Positions 1 through 9,540 of a DNA stretch of 16,507 bases are shown piece after piece; position 1 is the stretch's first letter; the number at the start of each line of letters is the position of its first letter. The notes below the pieces were generated by a model. It saw nothing but the letters and a program-made list of their open reading frames with translations. It ran no database searches and had not been told where the DNA came from. The position numbers and the translations under genes are program-made. The DNA comes from Russula earlei (lineage: Eukaryota > Basidiomycota > Agaricomycetes > Russulales > Russulaceae), in NCBI GenBank assembly GCA_025769875.1, contig JAGFNK010001010.1:1-16507 (forward strand), read 5' to 3'.

Positions 1-1228
1 TTCTTGTCGGCGTATTGTTTCGGCCCATTCCACTTCTTCCAGACCCACTTCTCATCGAGGAGGAGCTTGAAGTAGTCATTGGTCAGAGTTGTGGGCGAGA
101 AGGTCCATGGGCCTTCATAACCAGAGCGATCCGGGTGGCATCGACCGAGAGCGTGGGCTCCAGCGAGGGCGACAATTTCCTGGTCATTGAATCTAGAAAA
201 TTGATGGTCAGGTAACCCTGAGCATATTAATATTCGACGGATCGTACCCCATGCGATAGAAGATCTGAAAACAGAGCGTCATCATAAATCATCGACGTCA
301 GGACAATATCACTCACAGCGCGGAGGTGGTCCTGACCCTGGGATGCATCAGGTAGACGACCATCTGGGGTCACGTCCTTGGCAAAGCCATCGATGCGACC
401 GGGACGCCACGGGATCTTAGGGCCGCCCATTTCCTGCTTGGAGATGAGCTATCTCGATCCACCAGTAACCACGTGGTCGCTGACCTGGATAGCAGCAACG
501 CCTGCGAGAGTCCAAAGATCACCGTAGCTAATCCACTCAAATTCCTTCTTGATATCCTCCATTATAGCACGAGCGATTGGAAGACCATTGTTAGCGTCGT
601 GGAGGGATTCAGGCGCGAAACGCATGGTGGCATAGTTGCTATTCTCATGTATATATCAGACATGACGCAGATACAGATACACGATTAGGACCGCACCTGC
701 CACCAGTCTTAGTTTCTTTATCATAGGTGCCAGCACTGTGCCACGCGAGACGGAGGAGGATGGGACCAAAAGAGCCATCTCATTGAAAGTAGTGAGCGAG
801 GGGATGTTGTATAAAGATATGTGGCAAGAAGTACCATCATAATCGCCAGCGTCGTCAATTTTCTGCGCAATTTTGTTATACACCTGTAAGCAGAGCTTGA
901 GTCCCAAGATTTGTCATAGACTGGCGACAAGACGGTCACTTTCTGATAATCCACCTTTGTCGGGGTGAATTTAAGAGGCAGACTTGGCCGACTGCGTACC
1001 GGACTTCACAGTAGTCGCAGCAGTGTCCGAGGAACTGTATACATAATAGCCGAGGCCTCCTACGAGCGCGAGACCGACAGTCGCATAGAGGGCGGTATTT
1101 GAGGACTTTTGAGGTGCCTCTGTGGAGTATTTTCGAAAGGAGGAACGAAAAGAGGCTTTAGAGATACGAGCAGAGGTAAGAGGAGTACGACGGACAGAAG
1201 CCCGCAAGGAATACGATAAGGCGTTCAT
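1..1228 (-). CDS. ccp1: Cytochrome c peroxidase, mitochondrial (5' part, frameshifted)
   Basis: Haem peroxidase that reduces hydrogen peroxide with electrons from cytochrome c in the mitochondrial intermembrane space. Exons on the minus strand are 1228-940, 883-835, 778-697, 638-485, 433-317, 264-248 and 192-1 (cut by the window edge). The N-terminus is Arg/Ser-rich ([14 protein letters not shown]) and is followed by a hydrophobic segment ([20 protein letters not shown]), a bipartite import signal typical of this family. The distal haem motif [10 protein letters not shown] carries Arg, Trp and His. GAHALGRCH carries the proximal His, and SGYEGPW the Trp used for electron transfer. All introns are 51-58 nt with GT-AG ends. 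Odd: exon 1 has one extra base around 970-973, giving a TAA stop after residue 85, while everything downstream stays open. Exon 264-248 is only 17 nt. Family assignment is very secure; whether this copy works is not. Confidence 0.95.
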
Positions 1229-1538
1229 GGATGATGGTAGTTGCAGGTGTTGTAGTCTGTTGTTAAAAAATGGTTCCTCCGTGCGCTATATATCCGTAGG
1301 CCAATCAAACTTCGGAATTGTTTGGTCACCATTCCTTAGAAACCATTTACGCTACTCTGCAACCCTCACTGCTTTCTTTCTCAGCCCGAGATGGGACACG
1401 CAATCGTCAGCGAACCGTATTGCATCGCCACGTGGCAAGCACCCGGTCCGTTGACTCCGTCGGCCCGGAACATCGCTTTTCTGCCTTTTTTTTTTTCATT
1501 TGCACACGCGCGACACACGTCTGTGTCCAAACTCACAA
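1229..1538. promoter_or_regulatory. Divergent promoter between cytochrome c peroxidase and LYAR-type gene
   Basis: This 310-bp gap separates two start codons facing away from each other, so it must hold both promoters. Visible elements are a CCAATCA box at 1301-1307 (the HAP/NF-Y type sequence), a TATATA stretch at 1287-1293 about 60 bp upstream of the peroxidase start, and an 11-T run at 1486-1496 upstream of the LYAR-type start. The motifs are seen directly; their use is inferred. Confidence 0.6.
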
Positions 1539-2610
1539 ATGGTGTCGTTCCAGTATGTTCGTCGTATACTTGCATCCTGCGTCAACACTTCGTCTAACTA
1601 ACTTTTATCACAAAGATGCGATGGTTAGTACGCACCTGTGTCATTGGTGATCAGAGCTAAGCTCGCTCTATCGTGCAGCGTGCACAGACGTCGTGAAGAA
1701 ACCCAAACTTGACCGTCATTATGGGCAATGTCGATCGTCCTTCACGTGCATTGATTGCAGTGCAACGTTTCCTGGCCCCGCAGACTGGAAAGTTCACACT
1801 TCCTGCATCACAGAGGCTGAGAAATATCAAAAGTCCTTGTACAAAGGCCCCAAAACGGTACGTGATGACCTTCAAACTCTCTTCGCTCTATTTCATAATT
1901 GACTATGTAGGAACAACAACCTAGCAATGGACACCAAAGAAATTCCCAACCAGAATTAATGAATACCGGTGGTAAGTATCATCAATCACACCAAAGCCAG
2001 TCAGGCTGGTCTCGCCACCAGTATATCCGCAATTGTGCGTCAGGAGCTAACAGCACGCCTTTGGGATCACCACGTCGAATGTCACCTGTCGACCGATCGG
2101 CAGTTGAGCCCACTCCGTCAAAGGCAGACGGGGATGTTAGGACAGCGAATGAGGTGGGCAAAAAAGGGGACATTGGGGCTGTAACGGGGGTATGTCTAAT
2201 GTACATCAACTGTGCTCGCTCATTGACGATTGCTTAGGATCAAACGTTGAACGGGACAAAGCCGAAAAGAAAAAGGAGGAAGAAACACGATCCTCCGAGA
2301 GATCAGGAGAATGACGCAGAAGCAGATGAATCTACTCATGTTGCAGTTGAACAAGCCCAGAAAAGACCCCCAAGAAGATGAAGAGATCTTCTGAGAAGCG
2401 AACAGCGAGTAAGAGCGGAGATGGTGAGACCCAACCCCCGACCGAAGGTGTTCCAGAGAAATCAGAGGACAAGAAGGTCAAAAAAAGAAAGAGGAAAAGA
2501 GAGAAGAGGGTCGATGTGAACAGGGGGATGTCACCGAGGACACTGTTGCGGTAGAGGACAAGAAACGAAAAAAGAAACGGAAGCTAAAGTTGGAAGAATC
2601 GGTAGAATAG
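1539..2610 (+). CDS. LYAR-type C2HC zinc-finger nucleolar protein
   Basis: Relative of the LYAR cell-growth regulating nucleolar proteins, which act in rRNA/ribosome-related growth control. Exons: 1539-1552, 1616-1623, 1679-1857, 1911-2189, 2238-2610. The spliced N-terminus MVSFQCDACTDVVKKPKLD gives the first Cys pair, followed by His and Cys. FTCIDCSATF with HTSCI gives the second C2HC finger, ending EKYQKSLYKGPK, the LYAR signature. The middle (TPLGSPRRMSPVDRS) is low-complexity and possibly phosphorylated; the tail is very Lys-rich, as expected for a nucleolar protein. Exon 2 is only 8 nt, but it supplies an essential zinc Cys and keeps frame. The tail reads through to TAG at 2608-2610 only if one A is added to each of two A-runs (2361-2364 and 2480-2486); as given, a TGA at 2379-2381 ends it early. 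The GTAAGT at 1974 could be an extra intron but is not needed. Confidence 0.88.
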
Positions 2611-2622
2611 ATAGATTGAACA

Positions 2623-2652
2623 CACGTGGTCGTTTTCACGTGACAACACGTG
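2623..2652. promoter_or_regulatory. Cluster of three CACGTG E-boxes upstream of ATG3
   Basis: Three perfect CACGTG palindromes lie at 2623-2628, 2637-2642 and 2647-2652, within 30 bp and about 125-155 bp before the ATG3 start. The middle one is embedded in TCACGTGA. CACGTG is the classical bHLH-factor site (Cbf1, Pho4 and TFEB/MITF class). The sequence is certain; control of ATG3 through it is inferred. The cluster also lies just after the stop codon of the upstream gene, so it must sit in the 167-bp intergenic space. Confidence 0.55.
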
Positions 2653-2776
2653 TAGCCGCGTGCACCGCAGAAAGAAAATAAAAAAAAGAAAAGAGAAATC
2701 GATATCGCACGCGCTAGTCGTAGTTGCCGTCGCTGTGCCCGCAGCCCTGAGAGTGCCGTCGACCAGTTCTGCCACC

Positions 2777-4188
2777 ATGCATGCCATTCAGGTCCGTTCT
2801 GTCTCCTTCTGTCCAGTTACCCTCTCAAATCACGCATGTTATAGCAACAATATTGGGCTGTCAGGGACTACCTCAGTCCGGTACGAATCCACTCCTCCGT
2901 TTGGACATATAGGCGAGATTCATTTTGGGCCACAGGTCTTGAAGGAGAGCAAATTTAAAGAGCATGGGAGAATCACTCCTGGTTCGTTCATTTTGCACGC
3001 GATTTCTCATATGTCCTCTTTAATCTGCGCTAGAGGAATTCGTTGCTGCTGGGGATTTCCTATCGTATAAGTTCCCTGTGTGGTCCTGGTAGGATGTTTA
3101 TTGGGGTGCCGCTACATCATCGTTGATTCAGACTAATGCAACAGGGAGGCTGGAGATGCTTCCAAGGCCCGCGATTACCTTCCAGCAGCGAAGCAGTACA
3201 TGGTCACGCGCGGCGTTCCCTGTCTTCGTCGCGCAACATCGCTTGCATACACCGATGCCGATGAAGATGCTGAGAGGTTACTCTCATTTGGGGATAGCTC
3301 CGCTACCGGAAATGAAGCAGACGAATGGGTAGAGACTCATGCGGGCCGTCGGGCAAATGTCGATTCTGCTACGAACCCAGGAGTCATCGACGATATTCCG
3401 GACTTAGATGGGCCTCATGAAGATGACGGGATCTCAGCGGCCGCTGCTAATCTCTCTCTCACGGAGACGCCCAACTTGGATGATATCCCTGATATGGAAG
3501 AAGATCTTGAGGAGGGTGATGATGCCGCCGCCGCCCCTTCAAGGCCTCCCCCACCCCCCAGAAAGCCTGCCAATACTACCACGTAGGTGCCAATCTTTCT
3601 TGGCTACCCTGTAAGATCTTATTTGCTATTAGGAAGAAGGAAGAGGCCACAAATGCGAACCTACTTTCAGTGCGGACGTACGACGTCATGATCACCTATG
3701 ATAAGTACTATCAAACTCCGAGGATCTGGCTTCTGGGTTATGATGAGGTAGGTACTCCAATATTCCACGTCGCTCACTTGGCTGACACTGAACAGAACGG
3801 AACGCCCTTAGTACCTGAACAGATATTCCAGGACGTAACAGCAGAACATGCTTTCAAGACTGTCACGATTGAAGCATTCCCCCATTCCACCTCTCTTCAA
3901 GCTGCCTCCGTGCACCCTTGCAAGCACGCAAGCGTGATGCGGAAGCTCATCGAGCGCATGAATGCAGGCGTCGTAGAAGAGCAGAAAGCGCAACGCAAGG
4001 CAGGTGCCAAGGACAGCAAGAAAAAATGGCTCTTCAAGCGGAGTGGCGGGTCGGGCAAGGACGACAAGCCTACGGGAGAGGAAGAAGAGGTCGAGGGAAT
4101 GCGTGTTGACTTTTACCTCGTGGTTTTCCTCAAGTTTATCGCCTCGATCGTGCCCACGATTGAGGTAGACTCGACGACCGCGTTGTGA
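2777..4188 (+). CDS. ATG3: Autophagy-related protein 3, E2-like enzyme for ATG8 lipidation
   Basis: ATG3 receives ATG8 from the E1-like ATG7 on a catalytic Cys and transfers it to phosphatidylethanolamine for autophagosome growth; it acts in the cytosol and on membranes. Exons: 2777-2791, 2845-2880, 2936-2981, 3034-3088, 3145-3582, 3633-3747, 3796-4188. They join into one open frame of 365 codons plus stop. The N-terminal region contains [19 protein letters not shown] and YKFPVWSW. The conserved [19 protein letters not shown] is followed by an acidic, Pro-rich flexible insert (about residues 130-195). The catalytic site is HPCKHASVM, with Cys at about residue 277. The C-terminus [15 protein letters not shown] is the family ending. 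The start has a strong context (GCCACC before ATG). Length is normal for fungal ATG3. No frame break was found, unlike the neighbouring genes. Confidence 0.97.
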
Positions 4189-4365
4189 ACATTCAGGGTG
4201 TGCGTGTGAGCGCTGGAAGAGGACGAGATGTATACCATTCATGACACGCTTGGTATCAAGCTTTGTACACTATCTCTATACTAGATTTTATGCAGGGAAA
4301 GTTGCACGCACGTGACCTGGACGGACTTGACACGACCGGCGAGTGGCAATTAATTCAGCACGAGC
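4189..4365 (+). promoter_or_regulatory. Intergenic space between ATG3 and the CLC gene
   Basis: This 177-bp space between the ATG3 stop and the chosen CLC start must hold the ATG3 3' end and the CLC promoter. No clear TATA box or polyadenylation signal was recognised. It also has coding potential in frame with the CLC protein from ATG 4241 if a GTGACC...TTCAG intron (about 4308-4358) is removed, so part of it may be CLC exon 1. Confidence 0.35.
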
Positions 4366-7300
4366 ATGTCGCTGGATACAACTATCGGTGTGACTGCTAC
4401 TACTACGTTCAGCCCAGTCCGGAACTCATCTCGGCGAGTTTAGATTGGATAGAGGATTCCATCTTAGAGCGGAGCAGGAGACTCCGCGAGGCCCAGGACA
4501 TGCACGCGTCGAGTGGCAGCACGACGGACCAAAGCACCTTATCATGGTTGGTATCACACGTTCGTAAGCTGCTCGTCGCTTCGCAGTCATGGTTCGTCGT
4601 CAGCATCGTCGGTGAGTCATCCTTCGTCTTCATCGTCGTCTTCGTCATCTCCGCTTTCGTTCCTCGGTAACAATGTATCACCTGCAACAATGGCCAATTC
4701 CGATGATGACAATTGACACGACAACTTTGCCAATCTCGTGCGCAGGCGCCGGCATTGGTTTCAACGCCGCGGTCATCTCCATCATCACGGAGTGGCTCTC
4801 GGACATCAAGATGGGTTACTGCTCAGATGGCTGGTGGCTGAATCAGCAGTTCTGCTGCTGGGAGCTCGACGGCGACGAAGACATCGGGTGTGACTCTTGG
4901 CACCTGTGGAGCACGGTGTCCGTAGCGCGCTGGTTCATATACGTGCTATTTGCGGTGCGGTATTATTCCCTCCTCCCCCCAGCTCCCGCTCTTTCCTCCC
5001 TTCCTTCTTTCTCTGGGTAATCCAGACACGCGCTGATGGACGGTCGACTGGGGAAAAAAGGCCGCATTTTCCTTTGTCGCGTCTCACCTCGTCCGCTCTT
5101 TGGCGAAGTATGCGGCCGGATCTGGGATCCCAGAGATCAAATGCATCCTGTCCGGGTTCATCATGCAAGGATTCCTTGGGTTTTGGACGTTCTTCATCAA
5201 GAGTCTGACCCTCGTGAGCGATTCTGGTCTTTCCGGGGCTGGCGATCTGCTTCTGAAACGAACAGCCCCTCGTGATAGCTTCCGGGCTCTCTGTGGGGAA
5301 AGAGGGTCCGTCCGTGCATGTGGCTTGCACTATTGGAAGCCTTGTGGCGGGAATGTTCGGCCGATTTTCTCGTAGTCAGAGTGAGTTCAGTTTGTGGGGT
5401 TCATTCGTCGAGCCCGAGGCTCACTTCGCGCAGGTAAAATGCGAGATATCGTGACGGCGGCCAGCGCCGCGGGCGTTGCTGTTGCCTTTGGTTCTCCTAT
5501 CGGCGGGGTATTATTCTCAATAGAGGTAGAGAATCCACTCCTGAGCCAGCGGGGTAAGGCATCTGATATCGAATGACAGGAAATGAGCCCATCATTCAAT
5601 ACAAAAACCATGTGGAGGAGCTTTCTCTGTGCGCTCGTAGCGACCGTGACACTATCGGTGTGTCATGGATGTAGTCTGCACGAAGCGAGCCGATTCTAAT
5701 GCCAATCAGGCCATGAATCCTTTCAGGACAGGAAAACTGGTATTGTTCCAAGTCACTTACAATCGAGACTGGCATTTCTTTGAGATCATGTTCTTTGTTG
5801 TTCTTGGCATATTTGGGGTATTGCCGCTTTCACCTCTCTACCTTCACCGAACTGAGACAGTTCTAGGGGCTATATGGCGCCTTCGTGATCAAATTCCACA
5901 TGCAAGTCGCTTCCTTCCGCAGGAAGTACCTGTCAAAGCATGGAGTCGCGGAGGCAGTTACCCTAGCCACTATAACTGCCATGGTCGGCTACTTTAACCA
6001 ATTTTTACGAATAGACATGAGTGAAAGCATGTCCATCCTCTTTCGCGAGTGCGAGGATGGGGGTGACTTCCAACATCTATGCGCGTGAGTTCAGCTTCCT
6101 TGGCCGAACTGTCTGGCTCATCGGCCAACTCCCAGTACGTCTGCTCAATGGCGGATGGTCAACTCTCTTCTGCTTGCGACATTCATTCGGACGTTACTCG
6201 TCATCGTATCCTATGGATGCAAGGTTCCCGCTGGTATTTTTGTGCCCTCTATGGCTATCGGAGCGACTTTTGGGCGTATGGTTGGTATAATCGTGAAAAG
6301 CCTCCATCGGTTCGTCATTGCTCTCCTATGGAAGGTCCCAATTCATCATTTTGAGGTTGATAGGGCGTACCCTACTTCTGGCATATTCTCCGTCTGTCAG
6401 CCTGACGTTCCATGTATAACGCCTGGGACTTATGCTTTCCTCGGTGCGGCTGCCGCTCTGAGGTACGTCATAGCAGGGGTTTCCCTAGCCGATAGTTGAC
6501 TGACTACGTTACTCACGCAGCGGTATCATGCGTATCACAGTTTCGGTCGTGGTCATCATGTTTGAGCTTACTGGCGCTCTGACATATATCCTGCCCACCA
6601 TGGTCTGTTGTTTTCCGCGGAGCAGAACCCATGCCTCAGCTTTGGTTTACAGATCGTGCTCTTAGTGACCAAAGCCGTGGGAGATCTCCTGGGAGTAAGG
6701 GGGATGGCTGAAGAAGCCATCCGTTTCAATGGATACCCGTTTCTTGAGAAAGACAATCACGTTTACGACGCCCCTGGTCGGTACCTAATTATATCTCAGG
6801 TAAACCGCGCAATTGACTGGATGCCACAGTATCGCGGGTCATGAGGAGAGACATCTATACCCTACGGGCGACAGGCATGACACTCGCGGATGTTGGTGAG
6901 CAGGGTTCCTGAGGTCGCATCGTTTGACTCATATGGTAGGTAGAAAACTACGTGGACGCCGCAAAAGTCAAAGGATTCCCAGTAGTCGCCGATGACGAGA
7001 CCCGAACATTAACGGGATACATAGGGTCACACCAGCTACGTCGTGCCATCAGTGAGTTGAGGTACACCTGTCTATTTCTAGTCCTGACTTGACGGCGCTT
7101 GACAAAGACCACGCAAAACGAGTACATGACCTAACGCGGGATGTCCTCTGCGTATTCAGCCCAGATCCGTCGGATCAGCCGGACGCGAGGTGGTCAGCGG
7201 TCAGTACAGACCAGGGCATGGAGCCAGACGCTCTGTATGTCGTTGATTCTCCTGGGACGCTGAAGCTCTGGCCGTGTGTCAACCAGGTATGCCAGCGTCT

Positions 7301-7685
7301 CGATCCGTGTCACTCGCCGTTTCTCACATCGCGAATCAGACGCCTCTCACAGTCTCCTCAAAATTGCCCCTTGAGCTTATAATGCAGCTGTTCAAAACGC
7401 ATGGGGTATGTGCATCACGTTTTGCTTCCGTAACGTTATGTCCCTTACTCTCACCGCCTCAGCCCACGCGTCATCCTCGTGGAGGACTTTGGCACGTTGG
7501 TCGGACTCGTGACCGTCAAGGACGTCTTGCATTTGGAACCCCACGGGCGACTGAACAGTCCGATCATCGCATGGAATAATAGCGGGACGTTGGACGGCGC
7601 CTTAGAAGGGCTATGGACGTGGCTGGCCGACGTGCGAAGTTCTACGAATGCGTGGTACAGGCGCGTATTCAGGCGATGGCGATGA
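4366..7685 (+). CDS. CLC-family chloride/proton exchanger with CBS domains
   Basis: Endomembrane chloride transporter of the CLC family (yeast Gef1 class), about 761 residues in 18 exons: 4366-4387, 4444-4611, 4746-4954, 5061-5213, 5266-5380, 5434-5525, 5580-5657, 5710-5817, 5867-6084, 6136-6309, 6364-6462, 6521-6602, 6653-6776, 6830-6895, 6944-7051, 7108-7286, 7340-7405, 7463-7685. All CLC signatures are present: GSGIPEIK (selectivity-filter Ser), GKEGPSVH (gating Glu near residue 197), [14 protein letters not shown] (second Glu typical of exchangers, not channels) and [17 protein letters not shown]. Two CBS parts follow: [19 protein letters not shown] and [21 protein letters not shown]. Exon 18 has one C too many at 7463-7465; removing it gives the expected CBS sequence through to the stop at 7683. 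The start is the least certain part: ATG 4366 (MSLDTTIDWIEDS) is chosen, but an upstream exon from ATG 4241 with an intron ending at 4358 is possible. Confidence 0.95.
4616..4661. repeat. Imperfect TCG/TCT trinucleotide tract inside CLC intron 2
   Basis: The 134-nt second intron of the CLC gene is more than twice the usual size here because it holds an imperfect pyrimidine-rich TTC/GTC/ATC tract. The reading frame continues across the tract in the first part but lacks any CLC similarity there. Splicing 4612-4745 joins IVG to GAGIGFN as the family requires. Confidence 0.6.
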
Positions 7686-8040
7686 CAGCAGCTTTTGAAT
7701 GTTGGATAAATCATGTGACTAATGACAAAAAAGGCAATTATGTTGGCAAGTGAAGCTTCACAAGTGCTTCAATCATGCATAAAATGATGATTTTTACTTA
7801 TATAATGGATAAATAAATAAATAAATAAATGATTACCTTTCCCCCACCTAAAAATGTTATTATGTTTCCAATTAACAGTTGCACCACCTGCCCCTGGAGG
7901 GGCATCTGGCCTGAGCACCCCTCCAACCAGACTATATTTGGACTTTAGGAATGTTGCACATGCCACCTTAGAGGACCTTGTTCACTCCACATCTGATCCC
8001 TTGGACAGTGCTGAGACCTGCCAATTCTGGAAAGAGGGGA
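7686..8040. other. CLC 3' flank entering repeat-derived DNA; AAAT microsatellite
   Basis: No gene is supported here. The 3' end of the CLC transcript must lie in this stretch, and AATAAA-like words occur in the AT-rich part. A perfect (AAAT)5 microsatellite lies at 7811-7830. Sequence character changes at the CLC stop codon: no CpG at all from 7682 to 8605. An open stretch around 7870-8040 could be the upstream part of the MULE-like relic, but it matches nothing I recognise. Confidence 0.55.
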
Positions 8041-8669
8041 TGTTTCAATTATGACCAGGAGTATGGCAGATACCTCATGGAATGGCTGACACTAGCTGAT
8101 TTCAAGGCATGGTGCAGGCAGGAAGAACTTGCTTACTCAATCAAACTTATTGCTTCTAGTACATTGCATGGGCAAGGACAGCAATGGACTCAGAAGCACA
8201 TTTTTGTATATTCCTGCAACTATCCAGTGGAACAAAGTGTTATGTGATAGAGAAGGATTCTAAACCAACAGAGTGGAGACCAAAAAGACAGGTTGCTGTT
8301 GCTGAATTTTCATCAAATCTCATCCCCACAAGCCTACCATTCTCAGATGATATGCAAGCAAGCATGGCTATGAAACTGAAATTGTTAATATTGCTTACAT
8401 ATGAATGTCACACATGAAAAGATTAAGTTCACATTGTCAAGGAAGCTTGACCCACAAGAAATAGTATGTGCCTTGATTTTATTTTATTTTTAATTACTAA
8501 CCCAATGAATTGCAAGGTACACAATATTCATGATTCATTGCCTAATAGCAGCTAGGACTGATTCATCTCACCCCAGGATGTAAGCCACATAGCCCAGGAA
8601 ATGGACGATGAAAATATTAGGCTGCATCTAGAGGATGCTATCTCCACCAAGCTCTGGTTAGACACATAA
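8041..8669 (+). pseudogene. Relic of MULE-type transposase-associated N-terminal domain
   Basis: The first segment contains EWLTLADFKAWCRQEELAYSIKL and then WTQKHIFVYSC, resembling the zinc-binding N-terminal region of MULE-type transposase-like proteins that are abundant in Agaricomycetes. After a 1-nt break near 8214 the frame shifts to SGTKCYVIEKDSKPTEWRPKR. After two more breaks it reads YMNVTHEKIKFTLSRKLDPQEI. A 113-nt intron (8464-8576, GTATGT start, CTAAC branch-like site, CCCCAG end) then joins this to DVSHIAQEMDDENIRLHLEDA, ending at TAA 8667-8669. At least three frame breaks mean it is not functional. No DDE catalytic region was seen downstream, so only an N-terminal piece remains. 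The family call comes from remembered resemblance; the degenerate gene structure is directly visible. Confidence 0.6.
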
Positions 8670-9061
8670 GGATGAATAAATAACTAAATTTTACAAGGAT
8701 AGGCTGGACAGTGCCCCATCTCTGTGGCAGGATGCATATGTATTATATATCCAGACCCTTTCCAAATGGAGACATTCTGCTACCTTAGAAATGGCTTCAT
8801 CAGTATCAACATGACTCACAATACTGTATTACTCAATATCTGGACTTCTTATTATTTGCCATTGTTGCATGAGATCACTTAGGGACATGGTGTGTGATCT
8901 TTACTAGACAACAATGAAGCAAACACACTTACCTTTTCTGGAAAGATGTGCCTGTTTTCTGGATGCTAGCATGTTCAGAAGATGCTCAGAGGGATGGAGA
9001 TTCTGATCCAGAAGTGATGATAAAATCTCATTGCCATCTAATATTGATTACTCCTAAGGGT
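8670..9061. other. Repeat-derived AT-rich DNA without recognisable gene
   Basis: About 390 bp with stops in all frames, no long open stretch and no CpG at all. It lies between two coding relics of opposite orientation. Nothing specific can be assigned; it is most likely decayed transposon DNA. Confidence 0.5.
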
Positions 9062-9299
9062 GCATTACTTCATTGTCCTTCTGAGAGTGAGTTGATTTGT
9101 TAAGTAGTCCAGAATACTTTGAGTTGATCCAAAGATCAGGGAAAATACCAAAGTGATCCAAGATCTAAGATAATAGTTCTGAGTTGGTGCCCTTATCAGA
9201 TACATTAAGAGCTTTTGTGAGTGCTTGGAAGTCATCCTTCTTGTAGGATGACAGCTGGCCAATGATGTTGGAGTTGTGGCCAGCCACAGCATGACAAGT
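9062..9299 (-). pseudogene. SAP-like domain coding relic
   Basis: On the minus strand one frame stays coding-like for about 79 codons. It includes AGHNSNIIGQLSSYKKDDF, QALTKALNVSDKGTNSELLS, and then ILDHFGIFPDL, interrupted only by one TAG at 9167-9165 in a position where CAG (Gln) fits, a C-to-T change. The pattern of a Lys-rich helix, a hydrophobic ALNV turn, a Gly-Thr-Asn loop and a LL..IL helix resembles a SAP DNA-binding helix-extension-helix. No start, intron structure or full gene is seen, so this is a fragment. It could belong to a lineage-specific Agaricomycete gene or to a transposon; SAP is a pattern-level guess. Confidence 0.4.
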
Positions 9300-9367
9300 C
9301 AGTCATGTGCTCACATGGTGCATGACAATGAAGTGGAAATGTATAGTTTGTTTTAATTTTTCTTGTC

Positions 9368-9394
9368 CCTCAGTCTTCTACAATAAGACTGAGG
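9368..9394. repeat. Perfect inverted repeat, 10-bp arms and 7-bp loop
   Basis: CCTCAGTCTT at 9368-9377 is followed by 7 bases and then its exact complement AAGACTGAGG at 9385-9394. It lies just upstream of the minus-strand SAP-like relic in the CpG-poor block. It may be a terminator-like or transposon-terminal hairpin; no partner copy is visible. Confidence 0.6.
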
Positions 9395-9540
9395 TCAGTC
9401 ACACACTCATTTACTATGCATGCATTGAGCCCCTTACAGCAACCAAGATTTCTTGAAACTTGAACTTGGAACTTGAATTTTGGGATTAGCTGGGGGTGAT
9501 AGGAATCACAGGCATGATGAAAGCCATTGGAGGTTCACAT

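Noticed and set aside
15..215. Open frame on the plus strand at the left edge
   Set aside because: It is the antisense of the peroxidase exon 1-192, whose minus-strand frame holds the proximal-His motif.
1974..2000. GTAAGT donor as an additional LYAR intron
   Set aside because: The frame is open through it and reaches the conserved TPLGSP segment without splicing; the nearest AG would give an intron far shorter than any other here.
3808..4242. 144-codon minus-strand open frame
   Set aside because: Shadow of ATG3 exon 7, which carries the catalytic HPC motif on the plus strand.
7811..7830. Direct repeats that might suggest a CRISPR-like array
   Set aside because: A simple AAAT microsatellite with no spacers, in a eukaryotic window.
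7854..8040. Possible extra exon upstream of the MULE-like relic
   Set aside because: Open for about 60 codons, but no recognisable motif and no convincing splice junction to the relic.
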